From Channa striata (lineage: Eukaryota; Chordata; Actinopteri; Anabantiformes; Channidae), in contig CM065182.1 in the NCBI GenBank assembly GCA_033026295.1, forward strand, positions 5,146,001 through 5,210,000: 64,000 nucleotides of DNA, in the 5' to 3' direction. The notes below the pieces were generated by a model. It was not told the DNA's origin and did no database searches. It saw nothing but the letters and a program-made list of their open reading frames with translations. How positions within the stretch are numbered: position 1 is the first letter of the stretch; every line of letters starts with the position of its first letter. Below, one piece after another: positions 62,001-64,000 of the stretch. The position numbers and the translations under genes are program-made.

Positions 62001-63893
62001 GGTCCAACATGTGCACTTCCTCTAATGTAAAACAAGTGCAGAATAGAGCGGGACTTTGTGCTCCGTTATTATAAGATTACTTTGGCTTTGAGCAGTTAGG
62101 ACTAACCTATTTTTACTAGTAAAACCTGCTGCTGCATCGGCCTTGCAGGGTAGCGCTCCTCGGGGTCGCTGAGCGGGACAACAGCTCTTTCTCCTCCATC
62201 GGAGAAAACACACACACAGGGGTCCTGATACTCTCTGTGTACTTGGGTGTCTGTGACGAGGACGGGATGCTGTCGTTTCCCTCAGAGTCTGATGATGAAG
62301 AGTCCGTATCCACAAACTCTCGAGACTTCTGAGAAGTCTTAGTGGGGGCCTTGGCCTTGCGTTTGTCTGTAGTGGTGGGGACAGGAGCTGTGGTGGGCCT
62401 CGGAGAGGATTTGGGCTCTTTTTTTATGCTTGGTTTCCGCGAACCCTTAGTGGCAGCTTTCGGCCGATGAGGCGGGATCTCAGGAGCCGGTTCGCTCTCC
62501 ACCCGTAGCCCTCCTTTAGGTTCCTCCACCACTGGAGGCTTCTCAGACTTCTTAGGCTGTTTTTTACCCACGCGGAATCGTGGATTTGTGCTACCCTCAC
62601 TCTGGGCAGGGGATTTCTGCCGGCCACGGCCACCCTCTGCACCTTTTTGTGCCGCCCGTAGGTCCCTGCTTGGGGTGGGTGCCGCAGAGTCTTTTGACCC
62701 CCCTCCCTGGCTACCATAGCCACGCCCTGAGCTGTTATCTCTGCCCTCTTTCTTGCACTTCGTTGGAACATTACTGTTGTCTACTGGAGATGCTGGGGAG
62801 AACTGCTTAGCCTTCTTGAACCAGTTGTCCAGCTGCCACTTGTTGGCCATGGGTTCTTCGGGCTGAATGGAGAAGAGAACAAACAAAAGTGAGAAATTGA
62901 CCGTTTATGAAGCCTAGTCTCTGCTGCATGATCATTAAGTAGCACTACAGCATTGTAGAATGTGACAGTTATGTCATTACTTCTGGTGACGCGGGCCGCG
63001 GGGGCTCATTGGCTTCGCTGTCCGTCGTGCTGCTTTCGCTCTCACTGTCAGAGCCCGAGCTGCTCTCAGAGCCGCTGTGGCTGCTGGAGTCGTCCCTTGA
63101 TTGATCCGCTTCTTCACTGTTATTGCTGTCGTTATAAAAGAGTCAAATAAAACTAGATTATTTGCAAAATGGTGTACAGTGCACATTAGGCACTGGCACT
63201 GCATCCTAACCATCTGTTTTAAAGCCTTGAAAAAGGTGAAAACCCTAAAATCCCACAAGTCCTTTCATCGTCACCTGGACAAACCAGCTTTCCAAACCTA
63301 TGTAAGAGCCTGTAAAAGTGCATTTGTGACAAAACTAAAATAACATTAATCCCCAGTTAGTTTTGTTTTACAAAGTCTAATATTATTTGAAGATCTACTT
63401 GGCTAAGCTGTTTTCATTTTTATGGTTTAAAAACACCCAATGCTAGAATATAAGATGAATAATTATTTAATTTCTGTTAAAAATCTGTGACCAACTTTTA
63501 AGCTGAGTCCAAGTTTACTGTGCTTTGTGCTTTACCTTGCTGACGTATTCCGTGAGACATTCTTGGTAGAATCCTGTTCAACATCACTGTCTTCGCTGCT
63601 GCTTAGCTTCAGGTCATCTTCTAGCATTCTAAAAGACACAAGTAAAACAGAATTAACTCCTTCCAATTCTGTTTCAGCAGTTTAACTGCTGCAAGCTGGG
63701 AGTAATGTCCATGTCAACATAACTACAGGCTATGCGTTAATGCATGTCTGGTCACTTTAGGCTTCTTAATTAAATTAAAATACAGAAAACACAGGATAAG
63801 AAAAACAGAGCAGGGAAAAATTAGGCACGTACGTGTTATCTTCACAAGCTTTGGGCTGGTGACTGCTGGAACTCTTAGAAGAGCTGCCTCGCT
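56091..63893 (-). CDS. aff4: aff4, AF4/FMR2 family member 4, last 15 coding exons (partial, one-base frame break)
   Basis: AFF4 is the scaffold of the super elongation complex, binding P-TEFb, ELL and ENL/AF9. Exons on the minus strand are 63893-63833, 63628-63536, 63125-62981, 62862-62107, 61955-61804, 61270-61185, 60807-60573, 60135-60038, 59691-59628, 59293-59157, 58077-58006, 57809-57716, 57622-57579, 57268-57051 and 56218-56091. Seen in order: an acidic Ser/Asp/Glu tract (GSESSSGSDSESESS), the family motif NKWQLDNW, Lys/Ser-rich linker, the AF9/ENL-binding motif VKIDLSLLSRIPG split between exons 62862-62107 and 61955-61804, and the C-terminal homology domain (from about SADHYLQEAKKLKHNADAL to the end LRLDAKLIP) that mediates AFF dimerisation. 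The C-terminal domain matches human AFF4 almost residue for residue. The N-terminal P-TEFb-binding exons lie right of the window. The exon 62862-62107 lacks one base (see the entry at 62175). Confidence 0.95.
56668..56722 (+). repeat. tRNA-derived SINE head fragment
   Basis: A B box identical to consensus (ggttcgaatcc) lies about 45 bp after an A-box-like 'tggttatggcaactgcc'. It sits in the last intron of aff4. It does not fold as an intact tRNA that I can recognise. Confidence 0.45.
58078..59156 (-). other. aff4 intron, no other feature recognised
   Basis: This 1.1 kb intron lies between two exons of the C-terminal homology domain. It contains only AT-rich unique sequence. Confidence 0.7.
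62175..62177 (-). other. aff4: Apparent one-base deletion (frame break) in aff4 exon 62862-62107
   Basis: Upstream of this GGG run (CCC in the coding sense) the frame reads VFSPMEEKELLS, as in AFF4. As printed it then continues RSATPRSATL and hits a stop before the splice donor. In the next frame the sequence reads LSDPEERYP and LLVKI and reaches the donor in the phase required by the following exon. One extra base at the C run restores agreement of all exon phases through to the natural stop. Confidence 0.85.
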
Positions 63894-64000
63894 CTAAAAA
63901 CACACGGAAGAGATGCATGAGCAACATGCCACAAATATATAAATGTTAGTAAGATAAAATGTAGAAATTGATAATGTTTGATCCGATTTTGTGTCAAGGT

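Noticed and set aside
62116..62180. Reading aff4 in the unshifted frame to the printed stop
   Set aside because: It gives a C-terminal tail unlike AFF proteins and no usable splice phase, whereas the adjacent frame reproduces the conserved motif and the correct phase.
1..64000. CRISPR arrays, operons, phage or bacterial mobile elements
   Set aside because: The window is vertebrate nuclear DNA with spliced genes; no regularly spaced repeats or prokaryotic signals occur.

Overview
The window reads as nuclear DNA from a ray-finned (teleost) fish. Genes are split by GT/AG introns, the proteins are closest to vertebrate families, and the spaces between them carry fish-typical dispersed repeats: a tRNA-derived SINE, a repeat rich in 'agtaact..gtac' words, and long (GT)n tracts. 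The gene order septin8 (-), sowaha (+), shroom1 (-), aff4 (-) matches the order of the same genes on human 5q31.1. Assignments rest on protein motifs and on splice phases checked exon by exon; no database was searched.

Layout. Positions 1-8613 hold the first three coding exons of septin8 on the minus strand, the rest lying beyond the left edge; a possible plus-strand terminal exon sits in septin8 intron 3. Positions 8614-10596 are a GC-rich divergent promoter region. Positions 10597-12000 hold the single-exon sowaha gene with a poly(A) signal near 12775. Positions 12.8-16.8 kb look empty. shroom1 runs on the minus strand from a probable promoter near 30.2 kb to the stop at 18985 and a 3' UTR reaching 17.5 or 16.8 kb. 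Its eight coding exons sum exactly to 1593 codons plus stop. Positions 30.5-47.7 kb contain no gene I can recognise, only repeats. A CpG-rich, promoter-like block at 47.77-48.25 kb has no evident gene attached. Positions 51.6-56.1 kb are mostly aff4 3' UTR, and 56091-63893 hold the last 15 coding exons of aff4 (minus), with the gene continuing past the right edge.

The genes do not form an operon-like unit. septin8 and shroom1 encode cytoskeletal proteins, sowaha an ankyrin-repeat protein of unclear role, and aff4 the scaffold of the super elongation complex.

The most consequential observation is in aff4. All splice phases in its 15 exons agree only if one base is added in the 62107-62862 exon, near a GGG run at 62175-62177. 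As printed, the frame is broken just before the AF9/ENL-binding motif, so this is either an assembly indel or a real lesion. Other points of interest are a perfect 30-bp palindrome, G-quadruplex-type tracts in the shroom1 3' UTR, upstream ORFs in the shroom1 leader, a terminal-inverted-repeat element inside the aff4 3' UTR, and the orphan promoter at 48 kb. I did not find a novel biological system.
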